Source of the DNA: Anodontia alba
Lineage: Eukaryota > Mollusca > Bivalvia > Lucinida > Lucinidae
Length of the DNA: 64,000 nucleotides
Assembly: GCA_964016985.1 (NCBI GenBank)
Contig: OZ024835.1
Span: 1,123,501-1,187,500 of the forward strand
Reading direction: 5' to 3'
The first letter of the stretch is position 1, and each line of letters starts with the position of its first letter. Both the position numbers and the translations under genes were made by a program. The notes under the pieces are model-generated. The model ran no database searches. It saw nothing but the letters and a program-made list of their open reading frames with translations, and was not told the origin of the DNA. This document shows positions 32,678 to 43,438 of this stretch, one piece after another.

Positions 32678-33380
32678 GATAATGATTGCGAAGACTAGAT
32701 CTCACAAGTGATGTAAATCTAGCGACAGGGTCCTCAGAACTTTCAGCAGAGGATATTATAGATGCAGGGAGTGCTTTCCAATCCCTGGTGTCTGGGAAGA
32801 AACTGTACTTTTTGTAAATGTCAGTTCTAGCATATGGCACTTGAAATGCCATTGTATGCCGATTCTTACTACGCCTATTTGGGTGTTGAAGATCGTCACA
32901 AGGTATACTAGCTCTAGCTTTCAGGCCTTTAAATACCAATATGAGTTTACAACCATTTCGTCTCTTGTGAAGAGACTCCCACCCTAACTGTTCAAGAATG
33001 TTCGTCATACTTCCAGTTTCAAAGTTGTAGTTTCCAGTCACCTAGCTGTACGATTCTGAACCTTTTTCTCATTCTTCCTGGGCTGCTACTCCGTGTGACT
33101 CCAGGATTGGTCGCAACAACCCCTTGTATGCCATTTCATTAATTTTTGGGGGCCATAACGATAGGTTACGTCTTAAGAATCCAAGAGTTCTGTTTGCTTT
33201 TGTGCAACCATTGCTTACATGAGTATTTCATTTCCAATTCTTTGAAATTGTTACACCAAGGTATTTAATATTATCCACATTTTCGAGGACTGTTCCTTCT
33301 AAGGAGTAAACTTCATTGATCTTTTTTATCCACTTCCTAGTAAGCCGCATAGTGTTTTGGTCGTCACTTTTGACCATTAC
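32678..33380 (-). pseudogene. LINE reverse transcriptase, C-terminal remnant
   Basis: Minus-strand C-terminal part of a second non-LTR reverse transcriptase, CR1- or Jockey-like. In order: VMR-like TMRLTRKWIKKINEVYSLEG, ENVDNIKYLGVTISK (near 33,245-33,290; the typical KYLGV segment), CTKANRTLGFLRRNL, EMAYKGLLRPILES (near 33,105-33,150), then in another frame ILEQLGWESLHKRRNGCKLI, LVFKGLKARASIPCDDL and FPDTRDWKALPASI (near 32,750-32,800). At least two stops and a frame change break it. The catalytic RT core and endonuclease are absent, as in a 5'-truncated insertion. Its sequence is distinct from the 8.4-kb and 40.1-kb remnants, so it is a separate lineage. Confidence 0.85.
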
Positions 33381-33898
33381 TTAAGATATTTCGAGCAGGA
33401 CTCGGGTTTCCGAATTAATTTATTTTTTTTGGAATGTACAAATACAAATGAAATTAATATTACTCGATTACTCATACCACATCACATTATGTTACGTACC
33501 TATTCTCATTGCGTAGCTTTTAAATAAATAAATACGTGAATGAATTAGTTATGATTCATTCATGCAATTATTTATTTATAAGCTTTTTTTTTTAAAATTC
33601 ATGTCTTTATACATTGATTAATTAATAAATGAATACTTAAGCAGTCATCAGGATTTTTACTTTAACCATTCACAGAAAAAAATACGCTTTGCGAAAATCT
33701 GTTTGCGGGACATATTCAGATAATGAAAGCACAACTCATCCTGCATATCCGCGCGTGTTTATTAGGGACAACTTCGTCCGCATACAGAATCGTTGGCCAT
33801 TGTAGAGTCAACGCACTGAGCGGACTGTTTAGATTGTATAGATGTGCAGGATTATTTGAAACTACATAGTTTGGCTAGAAGATGCATTAGGTGGCCCT
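33381..33898. other. No gene recognised; AT-rich
   Basis: Contains an imperfect palindrome of AAATAAATAAAT and ATTTATTTAT arms around 33,524-33,582. Otherwise unassigned. Confidence 0.45.
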
Positions 33899-34124
33899 GT
33901 GGTTATAAAGCATTTTTCATGCTCAATTCAGCTGAGCATGAAATTTTCTCTGCTAATAAATATGAAAATGCCAACGGTAGTTGGCATTTTCATATTCATC
34001 AGCAGAGAAATTTTCATCCTGAGCTATGTTTAGCAAGAAAGAATTTGATATTATTAGTAATATGAGAGTTATTAGAATGACAAATTTCATGCTGAGTTGA
34101 GCATGAAAAATGTTTCGTAACCTT
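33899..34124 (+). mobile_element. Palindromic MITE L, copy 2
   Basis: GGTTATAAAGCATTTTTCAT to AAATGTTTCGTAACC. Inner stem TCTGCTAATAAATATGAAAA / TTTTCATATTCATCAGCAGA. Matches 21,200-21,441 throughout. Confidence 0.85.
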
Positions 34125-34548
34125 GGGGCCTGATCAGGGTCTTCGATGTCCGCATTTGCCGGAAGACACATTTTTGCATGGCGCGACACAAATATTCCTC
34201 TCAGAGTGCTTGCCTATATGGGTAGGACTTGGACGCCCATTGCTCGGATCTTAAGTACCGTACTCGCCTTCAAAACCATACTGGTCTTAACTTTGACTGT
34301 GGCGTTTGATCTATGGCTAGACCGTCTGCTCAAGCTTGTCTGTCCCAATACCAAGGGGTAAAAATGGTAATCCCCAATTTGTGCTTGAAAGAGGTTATTT
34401 TATCATAACATTTCTGGCATTAGTAGCATTTCTCTGCCTTAATTCCGTATGCATGACCTGAGGCATCTGAGGTTTGAATTAATTGTTCTTAAGACTTTTG
34501 AGATGTGTACCAAATGATATATTGTATTGTTTTACTGATCCTGATATA
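34125..34548. other. No gene recognised
   Basis: Unassigned. The frame at 34,146-34,361 has no motif. Confidence 0.4.
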
Positions 34549-34645
34549 TATCCAGGAAAGGTCAAAGGGTCAAACTCACGGAGTGCAACATTTCCAAAGC
34601 ACCGAAAAAATAAGAACAAACAAGGACAATGACAAAATAGAACAA
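34549..34645 (-). repeat. Reversed repeat X fragment
   Basis: TATCCAGGAAAGGTCAAAGG, CACGGAGTGCAACATTTCC and AAAGCACCGAAAAAATAAG. Confidence 0.6.
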
Positions 34646-34906
34646 TTGCAATAAACACATACAAAGAATTGCATCAGGAGAATTAAACAGCATTAAACTT
34701 CCAAGCAGAAAAAAAATTACTACGGTCTATTAGTCAAGCCCTATCTTGCATCTAAACAGCAATAATTTACTTTATTGTTGTCAAGATACAACTACAAGAG
34801 TAGCATGATAAAAATAAAACTTAATTACTGATATCTATAATCCTTAAACATATTGCTATATCGCGAGTTTGGCGAAAGCGTCCACCAAAAATGTAAATCA
34901 AATTAA

Positions 34907-35155
34907 CCTGGGCCCAGTTGTTCAAAGCGTCGTTAGCTTAACGAGCTCGTTAAGGGTCATTTCGTTAACTGTTTTAGCAGAGTCAAAATACAATATTCTG
35001 ATATTTTTTACTGAAAAAATGTGAGTAGTTTTTGCACTGCAAAAGCTACTCACATTTTTTCAGCAAAAATTTCAGCATGTTTGCGTATCAGTCGATGTAA
35101 ATTTTAACGAATCGTTAACTAACGACATCGTTAGCTTTGAACAACTGGACCCAGG
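34907..35155 (+). mobile_element. Palindromic MITE N (249 bp)
   Basis: CCTGGGCCCAGTTGTTCAAA and GCTTTGAACAACTGGACC...AGG are inverted ends. Subterminal GTCGTTAGCTTAACGA and an inner stem GTGAGTAGTTTTTGC / GCAAAAGCTACTCAC. Similar CCCAGTTGTTCAAA-ended elements are common in marine invertebrates (general knowledge). Single copy here. Confidence 0.8.
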
Positions 35156-35290
35156 AAAGGTCATTTCACGAAGCACACACTTCCCGGTGCACTGAAACAG
35201 AAGAGATGAAACAATGACAAGAATTAACGGAACAGTTACAATGACAGACAAACAAAAAAAGAAGAACTGCAACAGACTTCATTGAATCCT
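35156..35290 (-). repeat. Reversed repeat X fragment
   Basis: AAAGGTCATTTCACGAAGCA, CACACTTCCCGGTGCACTGA and GAAGAGATGAAACAATGACA. It supplies an intact version of the TCAC-GAAGCAC junction used as the empty site for the A element at 53,147. Confidence 0.7.
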
Positions 35291-35299
35291 AACGAAAAA

Positions 35300-35539
35300 T
35301 GAGCCAGCGCACGACAAAACCTATAATAAGAGATGTGTGACCAGAAAAGACTCAGATCAGCCTGTTTATCCACCCAGTATGGCAAGGGTTCTTGTTCAGC
35401 CCTCTTTGGATAGCCCAGAGGCTGTAGAATGCACGTGTGATCAGCGAAGACTCTGATTAGACTGCGCGGATGCGCAGGCTGATCTGAGTCTTCACTGGTC
35501 GCTCAAGTCTTATTGTAGGTTTTGTTGTGCGCTAGCTCA
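35300..35539 (-). mobile_element. MITE family J, copy 3 (240 bp)
   Basis: TGAGCCAGCGCACGACAAAA to TTTTGTTGTGCGCTAGCTCA. Carries TATGGCAAGGGTTCTTGTTC, CTTTGGATAGCCCAGAGG and the GACTGCGCGGATGCGCAGGC hairpin. Confidence 0.88.
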
Positions 35540-35820
35540 AATATACCGAAAACAGTTGTGCTTTATTGTCGCCAAGAGAAACATAACGTTTAATAGCTAT
35601 TTCAAATCATCAAAGTTCCAAACCAACATGTTATTTTGAAAGTATGAAATAAACAAATTAATAAGAAAACGAATTAGAGAAGAAACAACAAGGGTGGAAA
35701 TATAAAATCTACAATGCCTGGCCCACGCTACAAATTTACCGTAATAATCCTAAATAATGGGACTGACAGGCCCGAGCAAATAGTGTAGAACTAGCTCAGA
35801 CGCCACAGAACACATAATAA

Positions 35821-36018
35821 CATCATGAAAATATACCAATATAATTTTAACCCTCTTGAACCCCATTTTTATATAGTAAAACTGGGGTTTACAGGGATTT
35901 ACATTTTTTTTCTTATTTCTGCTCAAAACCATAGATTGTGGGTACTCGTTAGAACCGCCTCGCTGATGTAGTCCTAATGAGTACCCACAATCTATGTTTG
36001 AGCAGAAATATGTAAAAT
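35821..36018 (-). mobile_element. MITE family A, copy 8, truncated
   Basis: An R arm (CATCATGAAAATATACCAAT) and centre with a damaged tip (CCGCCTCGCTGATGTAGTCC). The second arm stops at CAGAAATATGTAAAAT, where copy 9 begins. Part of a hairpin H precedes it at about 35,772-35,817. Confidence 0.8.
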
Positions 36019-36368
36019 CATCACGAAAACATGCCCATATAATTTTGACCCCCTTAAACTCCACTTTCATATAGTAAAACTGGGGTGTACAGGGGTATAC
36101 ATTATTTTTCATATATCTGCTCAAAACATAAATTGTGGGTACTCATTAGAACTGCCTCAGTAATTTTTCATATATCTGCTCAAAACATAAATTGTGGGTA
36201 CTCATTAGAACTGCCTCAGTGAGGCAGTGAGGCAGTTCTAATGAGTACCCACAATTTATGTTTTGAGCAGATATATGAAAAATATCAGTTTTTTTTTATC
36301 AGACATTTTTTTTTCAGTTTTTGGATGTGAAATTTTCTGTATGTTTGAATAGGCATGTTTTCGTAATG
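36019..36368 (-). mobile_element. MITE family A, copy 9, with internal arm duplication
   Basis: CATCACGAAAACATGCCCAT to GCATGTTTTCGTAATG. The stretch from TTTTTCATATATCTGCTC to AGAACTGCCTCAGT occurs twice in a row, and GAGGCAGT is repeated at the tip. Stem variants ACTGCCTCA / TGAGGCAGT are matched on both arms. A loose L-arm scrap follows to about 36,452. Confidence 0.88.
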
Positions 36369-36452
36369 ATAAGAAATTTTTTTTATCTGGAAAAAATCAT
36401 TTTTTTTTTTTTTTTTGGTGAAATTTTAAATATATTTGAATATGCGTAATGA

Positions 36453-36883
36453 AACACAAACTGCTACAGAGGACCGCACTTGAACAATAAGTAGAAAAAA
36501 AGATGGCTCTATTAATTAAGCCCTCTTTTTTTATCACAATAGAATTGATTTCTTTTATTGTCGACAAGAGACAGCTAAATAAAAGGAAACTTACAAGAGT
36601 AATATAACCAAAATAAAATTTAATAATTGATATCTGTAATCCTTACAAATAACGTTATATCGCGTGTTTGGGCCAAAACTTCATCAAGTCATAATCTGTC
36701 TTATCCACACGACAAATAGTAAATAAGATTTCTAAAATATTACTGTAATATACAGAAATATGTAGAAATATATAAAAGCAGCGGTATTCGTTCTATAAAA
36801 GTTTTAAAGACGATTGGAAGATTTCAAGGGAGACAACTCTGTCAATATTAGTTTGCTTATTTTCTGAGAAGGAGCTGCTCTAA
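36453..36883. other. No gene recognised
   Basis: Unassigned AT-rich sequence. Confidence 0.4.
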
Positions 36884-37115
36884 AAATAAAGAATTTGCTC
36901 CCCTTGGGAGATTCTTTTGCTTCCGTTTTGAAAAGGGTTACACAAACAAGAAAGAATTTGCTCTTCTTGGGAAATTCTTTTGCTTTTTTTTTTTTAAAAG
37001 GGGTTACTCTAAAAAGAAAGAATTTGCTCCCCATAGGAGATTCTTCTGCTTCCATTTTGAAAAGGAGTTACTCTAAAAACAAATAATTTTCTTCCCTTGA
37101 GGGTTGAATTCTTTC
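36884..37115. repeat. Tandem repeat, ~60-65-bp unit, ~3.5 copies
   Basis: Unit AAAGAATTTGCTCCCC..GGGAGATTCTTTTGCTTCC + GTTTTGAAAAGGGTTACWC. Each unit holds a small AAGAATTTG / hairpin-like GATTCTTT pair related to the O elements. Frames on both strands are repeat read-through. Confidence 0.85.
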
Positions 37116-37217
37116 TTTTTAGAGTATTTTCAGATAATTTGTATGCAGGAAGGCAAACAGGACGTCACAGAAATATGGCGGAACATCTACCAGGTCCCCT
37201 GAAAGGATCTAGCAATA

Positions 37218-37576
37218 CAGTATAATCTCAATGGCTCGAACACGGATGACTCGTTTACCGTGGATGATTCGAACTCTTTTTTCAGTCCCTACAACATTCT
37301 TCCAATAGCTCAAGAAAACAAATATTTAGGGATTTTTTTCTTATTTTATCATGGAATTGTATGTTGTGTGTACTCATTAGAATCGCCTCATCGAGGCGAT
37401 TCTAATGAGTACACTCAACATACAATCATTGTGTAGAAAATCGAAAAGATTTCCCTAAGTTAACGCTATTTGCTTCCTGAGCTGGTGCCATGATTAACCC
37501 TCAGTGGCTCGAACTACCCATGTCTCGAACGAATTTCCATGGTCCCAAAGGTGTTCGAGCCATTGAAGTTCGACTG
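37218..37576 (+). mobile_element. MITE family C, copy 2 (359 bp)
   Basis: CAGTATAATCTCAATGGCTC to GCCATTGAAGTTCGACTG, with TA at 37,216-37,217 and 37,577-37,578. Centre CATTAGAATCGCCTCATCGA with perfect mirror. Arms contain GGATGACTCGTTTACCGT and AGCTCAAGAAAACAAATATT. Orientation is opposite internally to copy 1. Confidence 0.9.
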
Positions 37577-37599
37577 TATGTTAGTCATAAATAAATAGG

Positions 37600-37685
37600 G
37601 ATTTACGGAGTTCTTTTGTTGTTTTTTTTTTTGTTTTTTTTTTTTTTTTTTTTTTGTTGTTTTTTTTTTTTTGTGATGTTGTTGT
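37600..37685. repeat. T-rich simple tract
   Basis: Long T runs broken by single G residues (TTTTTGTTTTTT). The 73-residue lysine-rich frame opposite it is spurious. Confidence 0.9.
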
Positions 37686-37841
37686 ATTATTGCTAACCAG
37701 TATGAAGTTATGGTTAAAAAGTGCTTACCCATCATCTACCAATAATAAATAGATTCTAAACGGACTGAACCTTGAGAAAAATGACCACATTAGCAAACCG
37801 CAAAGTAGGTAAAGCGTCATTTTTGCAGTGCCGGACTATCT

Positions 37842-38115
37842 AGTTTTCGGTCAATTAGACCTCATTAGTGACCTTCATATAACTTTTCGAAAATCCCGGA
37901 ATGGACTCAGTGATCATAAAGGACCGGAAAATATAATGTACATGTATATAATAGTGAAGTACAGAAAGACGTTTAACGGCGTCGAATGGCACTAACACCA
38001 ACTGTAGTGAAGGTAAATATATCCTAAGAGGAGGTACCCTTAAGAGCAATGAACACATGCACAAAACTGAAAACAAGTAAAGTCGAGTTTTCTGGGGCAG
38101 GCTGCAGTTTATACA
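37842..38115 (+). repeat. Repeat Y, copy 3
   Basis: CTAGTTTTCGGTCAATTAGA, CATAAAGGACCGGAAAATAT, CGTTTAACGGCGTCGAATGG and CACTAACACCAACTGTAGTG. Confidence 0.65.
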
Positions 38116-38444
38116 CAATACGAGATAATAACATGGTGCAGTTTATTGTTCGATTGCAAACATAATAACAGAAATCCCGTTTTATGTCAGATGCGAACAA
38201 TGCATTACTATCTGTTTTCACGGTTATTGTCACTCCAGTCAAAAGGAACGAAATAAGGAAACGAAAATTTGCGTGGTCTTCGGGGAAATCCTTTATAATT
38301 TCTGACAATGAAGGCTCTGTAAATGTTCAAGAGAAAATTCTTTATTTGAAAACGTAATAAAAGATGATTGATTTTATTTGAAACATAAACTTATTTAAAT
38401 GTGGTGTGAATTATTTATTTCCTTACTCTGTCATCATTCCTTCA

Positions 38445-38710
38445 CAGTGGCGGAGCCAGAATGGAATCATTTTTTTACGCACACCCAGGAAAAAATCTTG
38501 AAAACTATGCCTAAAATCGCTTTCAAAATAGGGGCTACCCTTAAAGGAAAGAATTTGCTCCCAGAGGGAGCAAATTCTTTCCTTTAAGAGCAACCCCTAT
38601 GGTAAAGAATCAAAATATTTTATGTTACTTCCACTGTTCTATAAATATTTTTCTTACGCATGTTACGCACATGCGTAATGTGCGTAGTGAGCACTACGCC
38701 TATGCTCCAT
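38445..38710 (+). mobile_element. Hairpin MITE O, copy 1
   Basis: CAGTGGCGGAGCCAGAATGG, AAAATAGGGGCTACCCTTAA, a long perfect hairpin (GAATTTGCTCCCAGAGGGAG centre with CTTAAAGGAAA arms), then TTACGCACATGCGTAATGTG and GTGAGCACTACGCC. The copy at 52,650-52,910 matches end to end. Confidence 0.8.
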
Positions 38711-39690
38711 ATACCAATAACAAAACTCTAAAAATATATTTCCTGCATGGAGAATACATACTGCCATTGCTTTAGAAGGGTGGAAACGCTCAAAAGCTAT
38801 ATTTGTGTTTACATCAAAACATCTTGACGGGACTCGTCGTTGAAAGCCTTGAATATCGCTTAAAAATTACATTTTATGTCGTAAATGGTGCTAATTAAGT
38901 TTTTCTTGTTTTGGGGAAATGAACCTAAACCCTGGTCCTGCTGATCCCGGATATGCCCTTCCTATGCAAACAGTGTTGATCCTGATCAGTTGGTTAATTG
39001 ATCTGGATCCGCACTGTTTGTCATTAAATACGTGAATTTGTATCAACAACCTGGATCAAGTAATATGATTGGCTGATTATTTGAAGTGGGCGTGGTATCT
39101 TAATGTATTCAGCGTTGCATTTGTTAGATGTCATTAAAGTGTTCATGTACGTTGTATTTGTTAAGCTAATTCTATGGAATACTAGCCAAAAATTTGCCAA
39201 GCTATTTCTGTGGGAAACTGGTGAGAAAGTCTTAGTTAGAAATGCATATTTCGCTTGTAGCATTAATTTTCTAGTTATTTATTACATAGTAAATCACCTG
39301 ACATTATTTTTGCATGCCATGAGAAAAAGCCAAATGTAAATTCTTAGCCTTGTGGAGACTATAAGGCTGACCGAGCAAGTCAAAAAACGTAGCTTTTTGC
39401 TGCCCAGTAACCAGATTTTCAACGAGGTCTGATATAGGTAAATTAGTGTTTGGAAAGGAAAATTCAGATCTGAGGAAAACTAAGGAGCGTAATTTTTACT
39501 GTGAGCAGTAGATAAATAAAACTATACACTTTTGAAATAGTCTGAATTTGGAGGTCCGTTCACACCCTATTCCCTACAGGTTCGACTGCACCTTGGAAGT
39601 AATTAAAGGAAGCAGTGAGCGCTATTACGGCAAGAAAATATTGATCTAATACATTAGTTCACCGTAACTGATTATGGACAAAAATATAAG
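38711..39690. other. No gene; half of type II H host at 38,925-39,035
   Basis: CCTGGTCCTGCTGATCCCGG, ATATGCCCTTCC and hairpin H (38,965-39,021, tip CAGTTGGTTAATTG) equal one end of the MITE at 23,401. The remainder is unassigned. The overlapping 78-79-residue frames at 39,024-39,339 show no motif. Confidence 0.55.
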
Positions 39691-39795
39691 TGAAGATACC
39701 AAGAAAATGCCATTGTCACGAAGCAAAGACCTTCCAAGGCACTAAAAGACGAAGAGATGAAAAAACAAATAAGGAAAACAAAAGCCACATATAAA
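39691..39795 (-). repeat. Reversed repeat X fragment
   Basis: AGTGAAGATACCAAGAAAAT, GCCATTGTCACGAAGCAAAG and CTTCCAAGGCACTAAAAGAC. Confidence 0.7.
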
Positions 39796-40059
39796 TCGTT
39801 TGTTACATGTATCCAGCTAGAAAATATGTTTCAGCTATAAAGTATATCACTGAGATAAAATTTGAACTTAAACGAAAAATATGAGAAACAAAAAAAGAAA
39901 CAACAAGAGTTGATATGGACAATATTTCTTGCTCGGATATCAATTCCGTTGTCAACTGGATGAACGCCAAAGCAGTATCAGGAATGTTGTTATCTGCCAA
40001 TCAGACAATCAGATTGAATATCAAACAAGACGTGTGTTCTGAATAACACATTAGGTTAA

Positions 40060-40602
40060 CAAGGCCATGTATTATCGTGTATCCAGCTGAAAGTATATAG
40101 ATCGGTGGTGCTGCCAACAGTATTATACGCATGCGAAACTTGGACGGTTTACCAACGGTATGCCAAAAGACTGAACCGCTTCCATACAAGCTGTCTTAGA
40201 AAAGTTCTAGAGATCAAGTGGCAAGACAGGATTCCAGACACAGAAGATCTGAAAAGGGCAGGGATGCAGAGTATACATACTCTTCTAAAATTGGCACAGT
40301 TAAAATTGACAGGCCATGTTACCAGAATGCCTGATGACCGTTTGCCAAAGAAAATCCTCTATGGAGAACTACAAGTTGGAAAACGCTCCCATGGTGGTCA
40401 GAAGAAGCGATACAAGGACACTCTCAAAGCCTCCCTTAAAGACTTCAACATACCAACAGAGTCGAGGGAACTGATTGCACAGGATCGAACAAAGTGGCGA
40501 GGCCTCATAAGAAGGGGAGCTGATGAATACGAAGCAAAAAGAATCAGCGAAGCCGAGCAGAAACGTGCACAGCGGAAAGCCAGAGCTTTCTGTTCCTGAC
40601 AA
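40060..40602 (+). pseudogene. LINE-encoded reverse transcriptase, C-terminal fragment
   Basis: The best preserved coding remnant. The frame is open from about 40,060 to the stop at 40,600-40,602; there is no ATG start, and the first usual start codon in frame is a GTG at 40,105. It is a 5'-truncated insertion, not a gene start. In order: QLKVYRSVVLPTVLYACETW (end of the thumb region; the LYACETW word is characteristic of this LINE group), RFHTSCLRKVLEIKWQDRIP, LLKLAQLKLTGHVTRM, KKILYGELQVGKRSHGGQ and DTLKASLKDFNIP, with a basic C-terminus EQKRAQRKARAF. It lacks the catalytic FADD box and endonuclease. Such C-termini are frequent in molluscan genomes (general knowledge). Clade (RTE- or CR1-like) is not settled. 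No internal stop suggests a recent insertion. Confidence 0.85.
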
Positions 40603-40627
40603 AATTGCTTATGCGAAAGGCATCTCC

Positions 40628-40692
40628 AACAGTGTAGGCCCAGATCAGACTGCTCCTTGAGGAGCAGTCTGATCTGGGCCTACACTGTTTGC
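40628..40692 (+). repeat. Hairpin H, solo, long perfect stem
   Basis: AACAGTGTAGGCCCAGATCA stem; tip GACTGCTCCTTGAGGAGCAG/TC is fully self-complementary but unlike the common GCCGC tip. It lies 26 bp after the LINE stop codon. Confidence 0.9.
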
Positions 40693-40734
40693 CTTCGCAC
40701 TAAGTATTTTACGAAACAGCTGCATAAAAAATAG

Positions 40735-40737
<3 letters not shown>

Positions 40738-40778
<41 letters not shown>
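40738..40778. repeat. Poly-A tract, ~41 bp
   Basis: Uninterrupted A run downstream of the LINE fragment and hairpin H. It could be the retrotransposon tail, with H inserted in the 3' region. Confidence 0.9.
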
Positions 40779-40781
<3 letters not shown>

Positions 40782-40831
40782 GAAAAAAGTGTTCGAAATG
40801 TTAGGACATTTACCATATTTTATATTCAATA

Positions 40832-40907
40832 TTAAGACCATCCCACTAATAAGACCACTTTAAGACAGTCTCAAACGTGGTCTTAATAGCGGAATTTTAT
40901 TGTATAG
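40832..40907. repeat. Short palindrome repeat P, copy 1
   Basis: ATTAAGACCATCCCACTAAT and GTGGTCTTAATAGCGGAATT form opposing arms. A related piece (CACTATTAAGACCATC ... AGTGGTCTTATTAGTGG) lies at 50,297-50,372. Confidence 0.65.
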
Positions 40908-41570
40908 GAATATGAATCTCAGGTACGGAGCTTTTCTTGTAACGCGCGTACATGTACATATTTGTACATGTATATAGTGAAGATCAAAACGACATCTGAA
41001 CAGTTTTTGCACTGTTTTCTATGGCTTTTACATATTTCAACAACTAACTTGATATGAGTTCTCCAATAAGAAAACATCCTTATGACATATGCGAACAACG
41101 TAGACTCAGATCACACGAGCAGTGTGATCAAAGTTTATACTAATCGATGATAAAATATGGAATATTCATACGTTATGTTAGTAAGCTGCGTAGATTCTGA
41201 TTAGACTGTGAGCAGATTGATCAGGTCTACTTTGGTCAAATTTGTCATAAGACCGTTTTCTACTACGAGATATTGGTTAAAAACTGACCATACTCATAAA
41301 ACTGAAAACAGAGCTGAAGTGTCAAGTTTTCTGGGCCAAACTAGTTTGATAGAGTTACCTTCTTCTGAACAAATAAACAGAGCAGATCCTATCAAACTAC
41401 CTTAGCAGCAGTACTAGACTTTGCTCGGACATATATGTCCGCGGACTTGTGGATAGTGGGTAGCCAGCACGCTATGACTTCGTAATGCATCGGTTCGTTT
41501 GTTCCAGTCTGCAAGAAAACAGCCGCTCTTACAAGTTTGAGCCGAAGAGTAGAAAATGAAAACGGACATA
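40908..41570. other. No gene; degraded hairpin H pieces
   Basis: Near 41,090-41,140 (AACGTAGACTCAGATCACAC / GTGTGATCAAAGTTTATACT) and 41,190-41,230 (GCGTAGATTCTGATTAGACT / AGATTGATCAGGTCTAC) are two H-like hairpins. Otherwise unassigned. Confidence 0.5.
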
Positions 41571-41640
41571 TGTGCTCAGCGAAGACTCAGATCAACCTGC
41601 TCATCCCCGCAGTCTGCTAAGTCTTTGCTGGGGGCTCTTC
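41571..41640 (+). repeat. Family J fragment
   Basis: GTGCTCAGCGAAGACTCAGA, TCAACCTGCTCATCCCCGCA, GTCTGCTAAGTCTTTGCTGG. Confidence 0.6.
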
Positions 41641-41682
41641 TAGTAGCCAAACTTCCAAGATTTCTTCAGCGAACACAAAATA

Positions 41683-42012
41683 CAGTCGACTCTCGCAATC
41701 TCGAAATCCAAGGGGCTCTGAAATATTTCATGATATCCGTACCTCGACATATCAGATTTGCAGAATTCAGGATAAAAATAAATCAAACAACCATATTTCA
41801 CAAATGAATATATAATTTGGCTCCTGAAGTTAAAGATATATAGAAAATAATGTCGAAAAGAGGATAAATTGCTCTTTAGGAGCAATTACTCCTCTTTTCC
41901 AAAATAATTTGTTACCTGTTATTAGATTTCCATGTAAAAACAGGGACCAGATTTTCACTTCGAGATAACCGGTTATTTGAGATAAGCGAAGTCGAGATAA
42001 CGAAAGTCGACT
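41683..42012 (-). mobile_element. MITE family B, copy 9
   Basis: CAGTCGACTCTCGCAATCTC to GATAACGAAAGTCGACT, with TA at 41,681-41,682 and 42,013-42,014. Internal hairpin AATTGCTCTTTAGGAGCAAT. Confidence 0.9.
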
Positions 42013-42039
42013 TATCAGATGCATGTCTTCACTGAACGC

Positions 42040-42115
42040 ACATGTCCGAAGACAAGACATGTCCGAAGACGGGACATGTCCGAAGATGTCCGAAGCAAAG
42101 ACATGTTCGGAGGTA
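42040..42115. repeat. Short tandem repeat ACATGTCCGAAG
   Basis: Four or five diverged 12-20-bp units of ACATGTCCGAAGACRRG. Confidence 0.8.
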
Positions 42116-42341
42116 CATATCTCACATGGTGACTAATTTCGTTTATCGCTTCAGTATAATCATTTGAAATACAAGAGATTATTACGATGTCAGTTTGGAT
42201 TAACAAGGGCAGGCACTAGCATCAATTTGTCTTGCCCTTTAGACCAACAGCATTGATTTCTATAATTACTTTCAGATGGTGTGTAATTGACCCTTACTAT
42301 ATCACTGAGCATGCAGTGCAAATTGACAAAATAATTGTTTC

Positions 42342-42621
42342 CATCCCGAAAACATGCCTATATAATTTTGCCCCCCCTTAAACCCCACTTTTATATAGTA
42401 AAACTGGGGTTTACAGGGGTATACATTATTTTACTTACTTCTATTCAAACACATAGATTGTGGGTACTCGTTAGAACCGCCTCAATGAGGCGGTTCTAAC
42501 GAGCACCCACAATCTATGTTTTGAGCAGAAATATGAAAAATATCAGAGTTTTTTATCTGAAAATTTTCAGTTTTTGGAGGTGAAATTTTCTATATACTTG
42601 AATAGGCGTGTTTTCGTAATG
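42342..42621 (-). mobile_element. MITE family A, copy 10 (R-L)
   Basis: CATCCCGAAAACATGCCTAT to AATAGGCGTGTTTTCGTAATG. Centre CCGCCTCAATGAGGCGG, a fully paired variant of the tip. Confidence 0.92.
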
Positions 42622-42679
42622 AAATAATCTGAAATTTATATTTAATATTGTAAATTATCGAACTTTAGACAAATAATGC

Positions 42680-42961
42680 GCCGGCCTCGGTGGCTCCGTC
42701 GGATGCGCGTCCGACAGGGGATCAGGAGGTCGCGGATTCGATTCCCACCGTGTCCTGCAACTTTCGTTCGTGGAGATTGATCATGAAATATTTTCTACGG
42801 TCGTTATCACCCTTGTGCTGATTCAAGAAGGGCAGTTGTCAGTTTCTAGCGATAAAATGTGCACAAAAAACTGGTCAACCGCTTAGGGGACTAAGCCTGT
42901 CCAGTAAAAGTGCGGTTAAGTAAACTGACCGTCTCGATATGACCCTAATGGGTTGACTGGT
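42680..42961 (+). mobile_element. tRNA-derived SINE, copy 2, diverged
   Basis: GCCGGCCTCGGTGGCTCCGT, box B-like GGATTCGATTCCC, then GTGGAGATTGATCATGAAAT and AGAAGGGCAGTTGTC. It diverges at about 42,962 before the A-rich tail, and no flanking duplication is visible. Several changes in the tRNA-like head make it older than copies 1 and 3. Confidence 0.88.
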
Positions 42962-43438
42962 TGACTTAACCCAATCAATGGGCAAATAGCGCGCGTTCTT
43001 TCGATCTTGAAGAACATGTCTAGCTTTAAATCGTATTTGATTACGCAAAACAGTCATGGAAAGAATGGGGTTTTGATCTTATAATTTCCCAGTTTTGTGT
43101 CGTAACCTCACTGCAGTGAGAATATATTAATTAATTCATTTTTTTCAAAGCATCTGCTCACATACGACCCTTTTAACTGCTAAATTTCTCAAATAAAAAT
43201 ATAGAGATATCAAGGAAAGATTAAATGCATTAGAGAGCCCGCACGCACTTCGCACAATTATGTGTATCAGGACTTTTTATTTTTTTTAAATTTAATACTA
43301 TTTTATTGCAAATGATTACAAGCAATAGGGTTGGGCTACAAGTTCTCTCAACCTTAGTTACAGCCCTCCCCCTACAACATATTTACAGTAGTCAACATGG
43401 CAACAGTAACACCATTGAAGACATTTTACAAAATACGA
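42962..43438. other. No gene recognised
   Basis: Unassigned AT-rich sequence. Confidence 0.4.
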
